Shown here: in pieces, positions 1-5,801 of the stretch
Layout of the letters: each line of letters starts with the position of its first letter
Numbering within the stretch: the stretch's first letter is position 1
DNA from: Streptococcaceae bacterium
GTDB lineage: Bacteria > Bacillota > Bacilli > Lactobacillales > Streptococcaceae
DNA length: 5,918 bases
Reading direction: 5' to 3'
Assembly (NCBI GenBank): GCA_031259195.1
Contig: JAIRLR010000176.1
Location: 1 to 5,918, forward strand
Made by a program: the position numbers and the translations under genes
The notes under the pieces: generated by a model
Told to the model about the DNA's origin: nothing
What the model saw: the letters and a program-made list of their open reading frames with translations, nothing else
The model's database searches: none

Positions 1-1416
1 CTTTTCTACTCCATCAATCCCGTCCATCGTCACTGAAATCGTTTTTTCAAGGTAATAGCCATATTCCTTAAAAATATCCTGCAGTCCATCATATAAAGTT
101 TTGCCTTGCTTTTTATAAAAAGCAGCTACTTCTGCCGTTAATAACAACGCCTGAATAGCATCCTTATCGCGCACAAAAGGTTTTACTAAATAACCATAAG
201 ACTCTTCAAAACCAAAGATATATTCATACGAGTTTGCCTCCTCAAACTCTTGAATTTTTTCGGCAATAAACTTAAAACCCGTTAAAACATTGAATACAGG
301 GACACCATAAGATTCAGCAATCTTCGTCACTAACTCTGAAGTCACAATCGATTTCAAAATAGCAGCATTTTTTGGTAATGTTCCTTTTTGCTTATGTGCT
401 TCCAAAACATACTTTGCCAAAATAGCGCCAATCTGATTGCCTGTCAGTACTTGATATTTGCCGTTTGGCATACGCACGGCCACACCTAAACGATCAGCAT
501 CCGGATCCGTTGCCACCAAAACATCGGCATTAACCTTCTCACCTAACCTAATCGCTAACTCAAACGCCGACTCCTCTTCTGGATTTGGCGATTTCACTGT
601 TGAAAAATTGCCATCAGGAACCGCTTGCTCCTCTACGAGCAAAACTGAAGTAAAACCAGCTTGCATCAATGCACGTCGTCCAAGCATCTCTCCTGTTCCA
701 TGAAGAGGCGTATAAACTAACTTCAAGTCTTTGCCAACTTCATCAATCAGCTCTTGATTCAAAGTCACTCCTTTTACCAACTCAAGATACTTACTATCAA
801 GATCCTCCCCAATAATTTTAATCAAGCCTTTTTCTTTCGCTTGCTTTTCATCCGCAACGGAAATTTTTAAAGGGTTCTCAATCGAACGCACATATCTCGT
901 CAAAGCATCTGCATCGTAAGGCGGCATTTGTCCGCCATCTTCTCCGTAAACTTTATAACCATTGTACTTAGCAGGATTATGAGAGGCCGTAATCATAATC
1001 CCAGCTACAGCTTTAAGTTCACGAACGGTAAAAGATAGCTCGGGTGTTGGTCGCAAGCCTTCAAAAACAAATGAAGGAATATCGTGATTGGCTAAAACCT
1101 TTGCTGCCTCCATGGCAAACTCCGGTGAAAAATTGCGAGAGTCATATGCAATAGCTACGCCCTGCTTCTTTTTCTCGCCTTTAGAGTCAAGTAAACGTGC
1201 TAACCCTTCTGTTGCTTGGCGCACGGTGTAAATATTCATCCGGTTAATTCCAGCACCCAAAACACCACGCATACCAGCCGTTCCAAACTCTAATGGTGCG
1301 TAAAAAGCGTCTTTTAAAGCTTCTTCATCTCCTTGTAATGAAAGCAGCTCTTCCTTCAATGATCTCTCTAACGTTGACTCTTTAGACCAAACTAAATAAG
1401 TATCTTTCCAAGACAT
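1..1416 (-). CDS. pgm: Phosphoglucomutase (alpha-D-phosphohexomutase family), 3' end beyond window
   Basis: The protein interconverts glucose 6-phosphate and glucose 1-phosphate in the cytoplasm, supplying glucose 1-phosphate for UDP-glucose, cell-wall polysaccharide and glycolipid synthesis. The first 472 residues are present and the frame is open to the window edge; bacterial PgcA-type enzymes run about 570-580 residues, so roughly the last 100 (most of the phosphate-binding domain) lie outside. Visible motifs: EFGTAGMRG near residues 42-50; the active-site phosphoserine loop TASHNP at 143-148 with S145; GYKVYGEDGGQ at 153-163; the metal-binding loop DPDADR at 304-309; the sugar-binding loop GFEESYGY at 402-409. 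The GTAGMRG and TPLHGTGE motifs favour phosphoglucomutase over phosphoglucosamine mutase. The ATG at 1416 follows a GAGGAGA ribosome site seven bases upstream. It lies 39 bp after the last bacteriocin-operon gene with no terminator between, so it may receive read-through. Base composition looks less A+T-rich than the operon. Function is very likely. Confidence 0.95.
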   Translation of the reverse strand, partial: MSWKDTYLVWSKESTLERSLKEELLSLQGDEEALKDAFYAPLEFGTAGMRGVLGAGINRMNIYTVRQATEGLARLLDSKGEKKKQGVAIAYDSRNFSPEFAMEAAKVLANHDIPSFVFEGLRPTPELSFTVRELKAVAGIMITASHNPAKYNGYKVYGEDGGQMPPYDADALTRYVRSIENPLKISVADEKQAKEKGLIKIIGEDLDSKYLELVKGVTLNQELIDEVGKDLKLVYTPLHGTGEMLGRRALMQAGFTSVLLVEEQAVPDGNFSTVKSPNPEEESAFELAIRLGEKVNADVLVATDPDADRLGVAVRMPNGKYQVLTGNQIGAILAKYVLEAHKQKGTLPKNAAILKSIVTSELVTKIAESYGVPVFNVLTGFKFIAEKIQEFEEANSYEYIFGFEESYGYLVKPFVRDKDAIQALLLTAEVAAFYKKQGKTLYDGLQDIFKEYGYYLEKTISVTMDGIDGVEK

Positions 1417-1455
1417 AGCTAAATCTCCTCTTTTATAAACTAAAACGCTTAAATT

Positions 1456-1992
1456 TCATAACAAAACAAGACCAAGTCCAAGAATAAAACAAACAGCCAA
1501 TAAAATGGTCGTCATTTGTTTAGTTTTACTAAAGTTGGCAAAATTTTTAAAATAACTTCGTAAAGTAAAAAATAAATAAACTGTTAAAAACAAGTTTGCT
1601 GTTATCATCCAGAACAGCGATCTTGCCTTACAAATACCTAAAATATCATATAAAAGCAATACCGCCTCACCGCTCACTGCGATAAAATAAAAGTGGCTCA
1701 GTTGTTGATAAAGATGACTGAACCGACTTTCATTCTGTATAATCATAACAATTGACCATAAAATAATAGCATAAAGTAAAATGGTAACAAGCGGTTCAAA
1801 TAAACGAAATCCGGCAGTTATGTAACTACTAATTTTAGCGACTTTAACCAAATTTTGATCTTTATTACCTTTTAAAGATTGTTCAATAATTATATTTTCA
1901 TTCAATTTAACTGTGACTAAAGAAAGTGTAGCCAAAATTAAGCCATAAATAAAATTTAATTTCATAAAATGTTTTTTTAAATAGATAAGCAT
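1456..1992 (-). CDS. Small polytopic membrane protein of the circular-bacteriocin operon
   Basis: This 178-residue hydrophobic protein is not one I can name. About five membrane segments are visible, near residues 12-30, 62-84, 98-118, 124-146 and 160-178. A soluble stretch lies between the first two (about 31-58) and a basic loop precedes the last. No enzyme motif is seen. The ATG start at 1992 has a strong AAGGAG site about seven bases upstream; a second Met at residue 10 is a weaker alternative. It is the last gene of the operon, 53 bp after the SpoIIM-like gene. By position and size it corresponds to the accessory membrane proteins of circular bacteriocin clusters (for example CclD of carnocyclin), whose exact roles are unsettled. 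As no short cationic immunity peptide is encoded nearby, it is one candidate for producer immunity, but that is inference from context only. The C-terminus is a run of Leu, Gly and Val ending in the membrane. Confidence 0.85.
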   Translation of the reverse strand: MLIYLKKHFMKLNFIYGLILATLSLVTVKLNENIIIEQSLKGNKDQNLVKVAKISSYITAGFRLFEPLVTILLYAIILWSIVMIIQNESRFSHLYQQLSHFYFIAVSGEAVLLLYDILGICKARSLFWMITANLFLTVYLFFTLRSYFKNFANFSKTKQMTTILLAVCFILGLGLVLL

Positions 1993-2045
1993 AATCTTGC
2001 TCCTTAAAGTTGTTCTTCCAAATTGTTTCCATAATTAAGAGCCTG

Positions 2046-2612
2046 TTAATATAATAAAATTTTATAGGAAACTTTCGTTTCAATAGAAGCGGCTATTATC
2101 AATAAAAAAATCATTAAGGATACCCTTAATGAAAATGATAAAAAATCAAATTTTTCTTTTTTATTTTCAATATTTTTAATAATAAAAGTTATAATGCTCA
2201 TCATTATCTTAAACGAAACAATAAAAGCTAATAATTCAAACACTCCATGGGGAACAATAACAAGTACCTTCCAAGCAGAAGTTACTTGAAGAAGAGTAAA
2301 TACAATCGCAAAAACCATAAAAACGTTAATAAATAAGATAATAAAAGATAAAATGCCAAATGTGAAACCACCTAAAATTATCGACAATTGGATAAAAAAA
2401 TTATGATTCAATAATTCAAAAAATGACTTATGATCGACACCTTTAATCAAAGTTCTACAAAAATTTTTTTGTAAAAACCAAGCTAATAATATCGCCATAG
2501 CAGAAGTTCCTAAAAACAAAATCTTTTCTATTTTTGATAACCTAAATGTGTCTAAAATAATTTTCCAAATAATTTTGTACTTCTGCTGCTGCTTCTCCTT
2601 GAATCTCTTCAA
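2046..2612 (-). CDS. SpoIIM/DUF95-family membrane protein (circular bacteriocin accessory/immunity)
   Basis: This 188-residue integral membrane protein belongs to the SpoIIM (stage II sporulation protein M, DUF95) family. The family hallmarks appear in order: ILGGFTFGILSFIILFIN near residues 79-96, PHGVFELLAF at 121-130 (family form PHGIFELPA), and a C-terminal IIAASIET at 172-179 (family form AAxIEAF). Membrane segments lie near 31-47, 74-96, 98-112, 120-143 and 165-178. DUF95 proteins occur in nearly all described circular bacteriocin clusters (As-48C, CclC), where they have been linked to secretion and immunity. Here the gene follows the ATPase, overlapping it by 71 bp in another frame. 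The proposed TTG start at 2612 has AAAGGATGG eight bases upstream. The first internal ATG (residue 39, base 2498) also has a weak AGGA ahead, but would cut the first membrane helix in half, so TTG is preferred. The N-terminus (residues 2-13) is strongly basic and likely cytoplasmic. Family call is firm, exact start less so. Confidence 0.88.
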   Translation of the reverse strand: MKRFKEKQQQKYKIIWKIILDTFRLSKIEKILFLGTSAMAILLAWFLQKNFCRTLIKGVDHKSFFELLNHNFFIQLSIILGGFTFGILSFIILFINVFMVFAIVFTLLQVTSAWKVLVIVPHGVFELLAFIVSFKIMMSIITFIIKNIENKKEKFDFLSFSLRVSLMIFLLIIAASIETKVSYKILLY

Positions 2613-3240
2613 TATTTAATCCATCCTTTATTAAAATGATTTTTTCGCAAAGATTAGCTACAAAATCTAATATATGAGAAGAAAATAATACACACCCGCC
2701 ACCTTTAGCAAAATCACGAATCTTATCTTGAAAAATCAAAATTTGCTTTGGATCTAAACCCGTAAACGGTTCATCAATTATTAAAAATTCTGGTTGATGC
2801 ATGGTGACTATAAGAAAATAAAATTTTTGCTTTAAGCCAGTAGAAAGTGAATAAACAGAATCATTTCGTCGTTCCCATAAACCAATGTCTTTTAAAAGCT
2901 TTTGCAAATACTCTATTGTTAAATTTAAATGGCGGATACTACAAACAAAGAAAAGATTTTCATAGAGAGATAAATATTCGTATAGTTCAAAATTAGTTGG
3001 CAGGTAACTAATTTTATTTTTTCGGTCATTAATTGTTATCTTCTTGCCGTCGACGAAAAGATCTCCACTTTTATTTTTTTCAAGACCAGCAATTAAATTT
3101 AGAAGTGTCGACTTCCCTGCCCCATTTTCGCCAACTAAACCAACAATTTCACCCTTGTTTAACTGAAAACTAAAATTTTGAATAGCAAAATCACTTTTTT
3201 TATAATGGAAATTAACTTTATCCATCTTAAAACTATCCAT
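2542..3240 (-). CDS. ABC transporter ATP-binding protein of the bacteriocin operon
   Basis: This 232-residue cytoplasmic ATPase probably powers export of, or immunity to, the encoded bacteriocin together with the adjacent membrane proteins. Domain features in order: aromatic A-loop around F11-Y13; Walker A GENGAGKST at 37-45 (K43); Q-loop region YLPTNFELYEYL at 79-90; signature LSTGLKQK at 132-139; Walker B FLIIDEP at 152-158 with catalytic E157; D-loop GLDP at 161-164; switch His H189 in FSSHI. The fold resembles CcmA/NatA-type exporters, the type found in circular bacteriocin clusters (As-48D, CclT, EnkB3). One oddity is that the Q-loop position after Leu-Pro is T82 where Gln is usual, and the signature is STG rather than SGG. 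The ATG at 3240 overlaps the end of the preceding membrane-protein gene by eight bases and has AGGAGA upstream, indicating translational coupling. Its C-terminal 23 codons overlap the next gene in another frame. ATPase identity is certain; substrate is inferred from context. Confidence 0.95.
   Translation of the reverse strand: MDSFKMDKVNFHYKKSDFAIQNFSFQLNKGEIVGLVGENGAGKSTLLNLIAGLEKNKSGDLFVDGKKITINDRKNKISYLPTNFELYEYLSLYENLFFVCSIRHLNLTIEYLQKLLKDIGLWERRNDSVYSLSTGLKQKFYFLIVTMHQPEFLIIDEPFTGLDPKQILIFQDKIRDFAKGGGCVLFSSHILDFVANLCEKIILIKDGLNIEEIQGEAAAEVQNYLENYFRHI
2621..2629 (-). promoter_or_regulatory. Ribosome binding site supporting the TTG start of the SpoIIM-like protein
   Basis: AAAGGATGG on the minus strand lies inside the ATPase coding region, eight bases before the TTG at 2612. 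It is a good match to the anti-Shine-Dalgarno complement and supports initiation at TTG, and hence the 71-bp overlap, over the internal ATG at 2498. Confidence 0.5.
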
Positions 3241-4573
3241 AATGCTCAGTCTCCTTTAAAATAAAACGAGCTAATTTAGTGAAAATAAAGATACTTAATG
3301 CAACTAAAGAAGAACTAATAAAAATTTTAGTAATGTTATGAATTGAAGTATTTAAAAGTTTGAGCAAAATACCCCATAATATATAACCAAAAATGCATGG
3401 AATGATAAGAATTATTCTTCGAAATTTCATTGGTAATTTTTGCACTATTTTTTGAAAAATAACCGAAGTATAAAAAAAACAATAGGACTCTCCTAAAGAT
3501 AATAAAATAGAAAAGTAGAGCAAAACGAAGGAGTAGTGATTACTAAATAATTCTAAAAAGCAAATAATTAATAAAAATAAAATCATAAGAATATTATGTA
3601 TTTTTAGTTTTCCTAAGTATCTTTCTTGGATATACTCTCCTAAAAAACGCAAATTGTGCATTTTTTTCTTACTTATTTCTGTTAAAGGGAAAAAACAATA
3701 ATGATCAAAGATCGAAACTTGAAATAGCATTGTTCCAAATTGAATAGCGTATAAAATAACCTTGTATTGAGGTTGTGAGAATTTATGATTCATATTTAAG
3801 GCTAACCACATAACATAAACACCAAAGCCTGCTACAATCAAAATGGCAAATATGTCATTTACAATCGGTATTCCCATTTCATATAAACTTATTTTTAACT
3901 CAAGCATCAATTTTTGTAAAAAAATAAAGTTATAATTTCTCGAATGCGTGTATTTTTTAATTAAATTAGCAGATATACGCAAAAAAAGAAAAGAAAAAGA
4001 TATTAGTAAAATCACTTTAATATTGTTTAAAAACAATAAGATACCTATTAAAATTGCAGAGTAATCCAAATAATGATCAATGCCTGATAAAAAATAAGTA
4101 GTTTTTTTCTTTTTAATAAGATAATTAAGAAGGCAAATTCTTCCACTAATAAATACAAGAAGTAAAGCTAAAACAATAAAAATATTTGAAATGGCCTTCA
4201 TCTTATATATCAAACCCATAAGGAGTAGTAAGGTTCCCAAAAATTTGTAAACATTTAACTTTAAATCAAATATTATTAATAATAAAATTTGAGAGATTCC
4301 AAGTGTTTTTAATGAGGGAAATAGAAAGCTAATACTAATTTTATTAATACTAGCTCCTAAATTAAAGACTAAAAAAGTAGCACTATACAATACAAGACAA
4401 AGCCACATAATTTCAAAGGGAATACACCACATAGTTAATAAAAAAACAATAAATGGATTCAAAAAACAAGTAAAGAATAATTCTCCAATCCAAGGTAAAA
4501 GAAAAAGCTTATTTGTTTTTCGTATATCTTCTTTAAAAAAATACTTTAAAAGGGTTACAAAATCTGCAATCAT
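3233..4573 (-). CDS. Large polytopic membrane protein, putative circular bacteriocin maturation/export component
   Basis: The protein has 446 residues from the ATG at 4573, is very hydrophobic and has roughly ten to twelve membrane segments (clear ones near 33-50, 53-70, 128-148, 189-203, 238-258, 325-343, 347-365, 388-408 and 420-438). Lys/Arg-rich loops lie between them, for example near 152-157 and 302-310. No peptidase or cyclase motif is recognisable. Its place, directly after the precursor gene and before the ATPase, matches the large membrane protein of circular bacteriocin clusters (As-48B, CclB, EnkB1). Those are longer, about 550-600 residues as I recall, and are thought to act in leader removal, cyclisation or export. 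Start choice: a TTG at 4585 extends the frame by four residues, but the AAAGG at 4587-4591, overlapping the precursor stop codon, would then be only one base away. From ATG 4573 the spacing is 13. The 3' end overlaps the ATPase start (ATGGATAG). The gene is real; the role is inferred. Confidence 0.87.
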   Translation of the reverse strand: MIADFVTLLKYFFKEDIRKTNKLFLLPWIGELFFTCFLNPFIVFLLTMWCIPFEIMWLCLVLYSATFLVFNLGASINKISISFLFPSLKTLGISQILLLIIFDLKLNVYKFLGTLLLLMGLIYKMKAISNIFIVLALLLVFISGRICLLNYLIKKKKTTYFLSGIDHYLDYSAILIGILLFLNNIKVILLISFSFLFLRISANLIKKYTHSRNYNFIFLQKLMLELKISLYEMGIPIVNDIFAILIVAGFGVYVMWLALNMNHKFSQPQYKVILYAIQFGTMLFQVSIFDHYCFFPLTEISKKKMHNLRFLGEYIQERYLGKLKIHNILMILFLLIICFLELFSNHYSFVLLYFSILLSLGESYCFFYTSVIFQKIVQKLPMKFRRIILIIPCIFGYILWGILLKLLNTSIHNITKIFISSSLVALSIFIFTKLARFILKETEHYG

Positions 4574-4586
4574 TCTAGTTATCAAA

Positions 4587-4591
4587 CCTTT
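4587..4591 (-). promoter_or_regulatory. Ribosome binding site deciding the start of the large membrane protein
   Basis: AAAGG on the minus strand overlaps the TAA stop of the bacteriocin precursor. It lies one base from a TTG (4585) and 13 bases from the ATG (4573). The TTG is too close for normal initiation, so the ATG is preferred, although 13 bases is long. A weak site overlapping the stop would make the membrane protein depend on ribosomes finishing the precursor and keep its yield below that of the peptide. Confidence 0.4.
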
Positions 4592-4868
4592 ACATTGAAA
4601 TTCCCACTTTCATTCCATAGCGTCTAATAAAAACACCGGCTGCAGCACCAATACCGCCTAATCCTATTCCAGCTAAAAAAGCCACTACTCCCGCTGCGTT
4701 AACGGCTGTTGACAAGCAACTAACAGCCCATTGTGGAATTTGCGGATAAGTAGCAATTAAATGAGTAACGTCCAAACAAAAAAGACCTCGACTAATTGCA
4801 AACAAACTCATTGTTATCGACAATAAAGTACCTAATCCTATTAACTGATTTTTATAATTTTTTTTCAT
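4590..4868 (-). CDS. Circular bacteriocin precursor (AS-48-like), class I head-to-tail cyclised peptide
   Basis: This 92-residue precursor is probably exported, trimmed and joined head-to-tail to form a membrane-permeabilising bacteriocin. Residues 1-36 form a leader with a basic start (MKKNYKN) and a hydrophobic stretch from about 9 to 32. It ends in Asp-Val-Thr-His, and the AS-48 leader (35 residues) also ends in His. Cleavage after H36 would leave a 56-residue core starting LIATYPQIP and ending RRYGMKVGISM. The core has no Asp or Glu, three basic residues, and long Ala/Gly/Val/Ile stretches. Its pattern follows known class I members: Leu-x-Ala start, central VxAAGxV, Gly-rich turn, then a basic (R/K)(R/K)YGxK tail as in NKR-5-3B and amylocyclicin. 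A Cys at core position 15 (C51) and the short length are unusual. The ATG at 4868 has GGAGG ten bases upstream (4879-4883). The five-gene context of membrane proteins, ATPase and DUF95 supports the call strongly. The cleavage point is inferred. Confidence 0.85.
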   Translation of the reverse strand: MKKNYKNQLIGLGTLLSITMSLFAISRGLFCLDVTHLIATYPQIPQWAVSCLSTAVNAAGVVAFLAGIGLGGIGAAAGVFIRRYGMKVGISM

Positions 4869-4888
4869 TTATTCCACGCCTCCGATTT

Positions 4889-4913
4889 CTAAAATAAAAC
4901 AACTTTATTTTAG
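4889..4913. promoter_or_regulatory. 25-bp perfect palindrome ahead of the bacteriocin gene (possible operator or leader hairpin)
   Basis: Ten-base arms (CTAAAATAAA and its exact complement) flank the five-base loop ACAAC. The element lies just upstream of the precursor's GGAGG site and overlaps the likely -10/start region on the minus strand. It could be a binding site for a dimeric regulator, or form a 5' leader hairpin if transcription starts upstream of it. It is not a terminator, since it sits between a likely promoter and the first gene of the operon. No regulator gene is visible in the window. Confidence 0.5.
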
Positions 4914-4945
4914 TATATTTATTACGACTTATAAATTTCTGTAAA
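4912..4945 (-). promoter_or_regulatory. Candidate promoter of the bacteriocin operon
   Basis: On the minus strand, TTTACA at 4940-4945 is a fair -35. With 18 bases between, TAAATA at 4916-4921 is a weak -10; a better -10, TATACT at 4912-4917, overlaps it but has no good -35 at 17 bases. The region is so A+T-rich that such matches arise readily by chance. The only firm point is position: the operon needs a promoter, and this 175-bp gap is the only non-coding space upstream of it. Confidence 0.35.
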
Positions 4946-5043
4946 TTATTTTCACATATTTAACATTCTAGATATTTTTTGAAGACTAAACAATTAATCT
5001 TTGGTTTAATAACACAACAATTTTCTCTTTTCTTCATCCGTAA

Positions 5044-5112
5044 TTAATAGACCTCTTGCGAAACTAGGACACAATTTTTAATCATGTCCTAGTTTCGCAA
5101 GAGGTCTATTAA
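5044..5112. mobile_element. Miniature IS-derived inverted-repeat element (MITE-like), 28-bp arms
   Basis: Bases 5044-5071 and 5085-5112 are perfect reverse complements, with a 13-base loop (CAATTTTTAATCA). The element core runs from TAGACCTCTTGCG inward and is bounded on both sides by TTAA, consistent with a short TA-type target duplication. Reading the reverse complement of 5069-5108 gives 40 bases identical to 5802-5841, the IS end at the right of the window. The rest is just the opposite terminal repeat. It is therefore an internally deleted copy of that IS with no coding capacity. The permease stop codon TAA (5109-5111) falls in the terminal TTAA, so the same stop would be present without the insertion. 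In RNA this would form a very stable hairpin between the permease and the bacteriocin operon, but with no following T-run on the minus strand, so it is not a standard terminator. Confidence 0.8.
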
Positions 5113-5759
5113 GTATAGAGCGTGCATTTTTCAATCAAACGAGCCAACAGTGATAAAGCATAACAAATAATAAAATATCCTATCGCTAAAGCTGCAAACA
5201 TTGGCAAAACATAGTTAGAATTCTGCCCATAAATAATCTGGGTTTGATGTGTAAACTCTGGTAAAGTGATAATCACCGTTAAAGATGTGTCTTTAATTAA
5301 CGAAATAAACTGACTAACAATTGCTGGAATCATCATTTTATATGCTTGTGAAATAATAATAATGCGCATCGTTTCAATAAAACTTAATCCTGTTGAAAGC
5401 CCAGCCTCCATTTGTCCCTTAGACACCGCATTTAATCCTGCACGAATAATTTCTGATAGCATTGCTGATTCAAAAATTGTCAAAGCAAGCACTGCTGACC
5501 AAAAAAGATTTAACCGCACACCTAAAACTTGCGGCAGAGCGAAATAAGTTAAGAAAATAATCAACAACAACGGCAAATTACGAATAACATCAATCAATAC
5601 ACCTAAAATTTTGCTAAAAACAGGAATCTTCCAAAAACGTAACACTCCCAAAATAGAGCCAATTAAAAAACTCAGCAAAATAGACGCAATCGATACCTCA
5701 ACAGTTACTTTTAAGCCCATTAACAAAAAACGAAGATTTAACCAACTAAAAACTTCCAT
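5109..5759 (-). CDS. Polar amino-acid ABC transporter permease (HisM/GlnP family)
   Basis: This 216-residue membrane subunit belongs to an ABC importer for glutamine or another polar amino acid. About five membrane segments are visible, near 10-40, 50-77, 84-105, 144-160 and 183-208. Family motifs: VIRNLPLL near 58-65 (usual form IRGTPLL); the cytoplasmic EAA loop RAGLNAVSKGQMEAGLSTG at 106-124, which contacts the ATPase; then SQFISLIKDTSL near 149-160 and a LPEF segment near 166-169. The EAA loop reads EAG and is followed by IISQA instead of the common ILPQA, mild departures. The ATG at 5759 is chosen because GAGGGGTG lies five bases before it; an upstream GTG at 5774 overlaps that site. No ATPase or substrate-binding gene of the system is in the window. 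An IS end lies 42 bp upstream and a miniature IS at its stop codon, so it may be separated from its partners. Substrate cannot be told. Confidence 0.92.
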   Translation of the reverse strand: MEVFSWLNLRFLLMGLKVTVEVSIASILLSFLIGSILGVLRFWKIPVFSKILGVLIDVIRNLPLLLIIFLTYFALPQVLGVRLNLFWSAVLALTIFESAMLSEIIRAGLNAVSKGQMEAGLSTGLSFIETMRIIIISQAYKMMIPAIVSQFISLIKDTSLTVIITLPEFTHQTQIIYGQNSNYVLPMFAALAIGYFIICYALSLLARLIEKCTLYT

Positions 5760-5801
5760 AATTTCACCCCTCACTTAGAGCCTGTTAACTTGTCTCTTTA
5801 T

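Larger units (their letters stand above)
4869..5043. other. Non-coding control region upstream of the bacteriocin operon
   Basis: This very A+T-rich gap of 175 bases lies between the miniature IS element and the precursor gene. It holds the precursor's GGAGG site, the 25-bp palindrome and the candidate promoter. The only minus-strand reading frame of note is a 25-codon Cys-rich stretch (4960-5037) without a ribosome site, judged not real. No regulator gene, tRNA or terminator is seen. Confidence 0.6.

Noticed and set aside
458..703. 81-codon open frame on the plus strand
   Set aside because: It lies antisense within the phosphoglucomutase gene, whose minus-strand frame carries all the catalytic motifs; it has no recognisable product.
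2037..2048. GAGCCTGTTAA repeated near 5778, as a possible IS end or shared site
   Set aside because: An 11-base match is expected several times by chance in a window of this size, and neither copy has a matching partner or repeat structure.
4960..5037. 25-codon minus-strand frame with four cysteines upstream of the bacteriocin gene
   Set aside because: No ribosome binding site precedes its ATG, it has no membrane segment as an immunity peptide would, and it is short enough to arise by chance.
5044..5112. The long hairpin as a rho-independent terminator of the permease
   Set aside because: There is no T-run after the stem on the minus strand, and its sequence is explained as paired IS ends.
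5362..5547. 61-codon open frame on the plus strand
   Set aside because: It is antisense to the EAA-loop part of the permease and has no family features.
5759..5774. GTG start at 5774 for the permease
   Set aside because: The GTG overlaps the GAGGGGTG ribosome site, which is correctly spaced for the ATG at 5759; permeases of this family start near that position.
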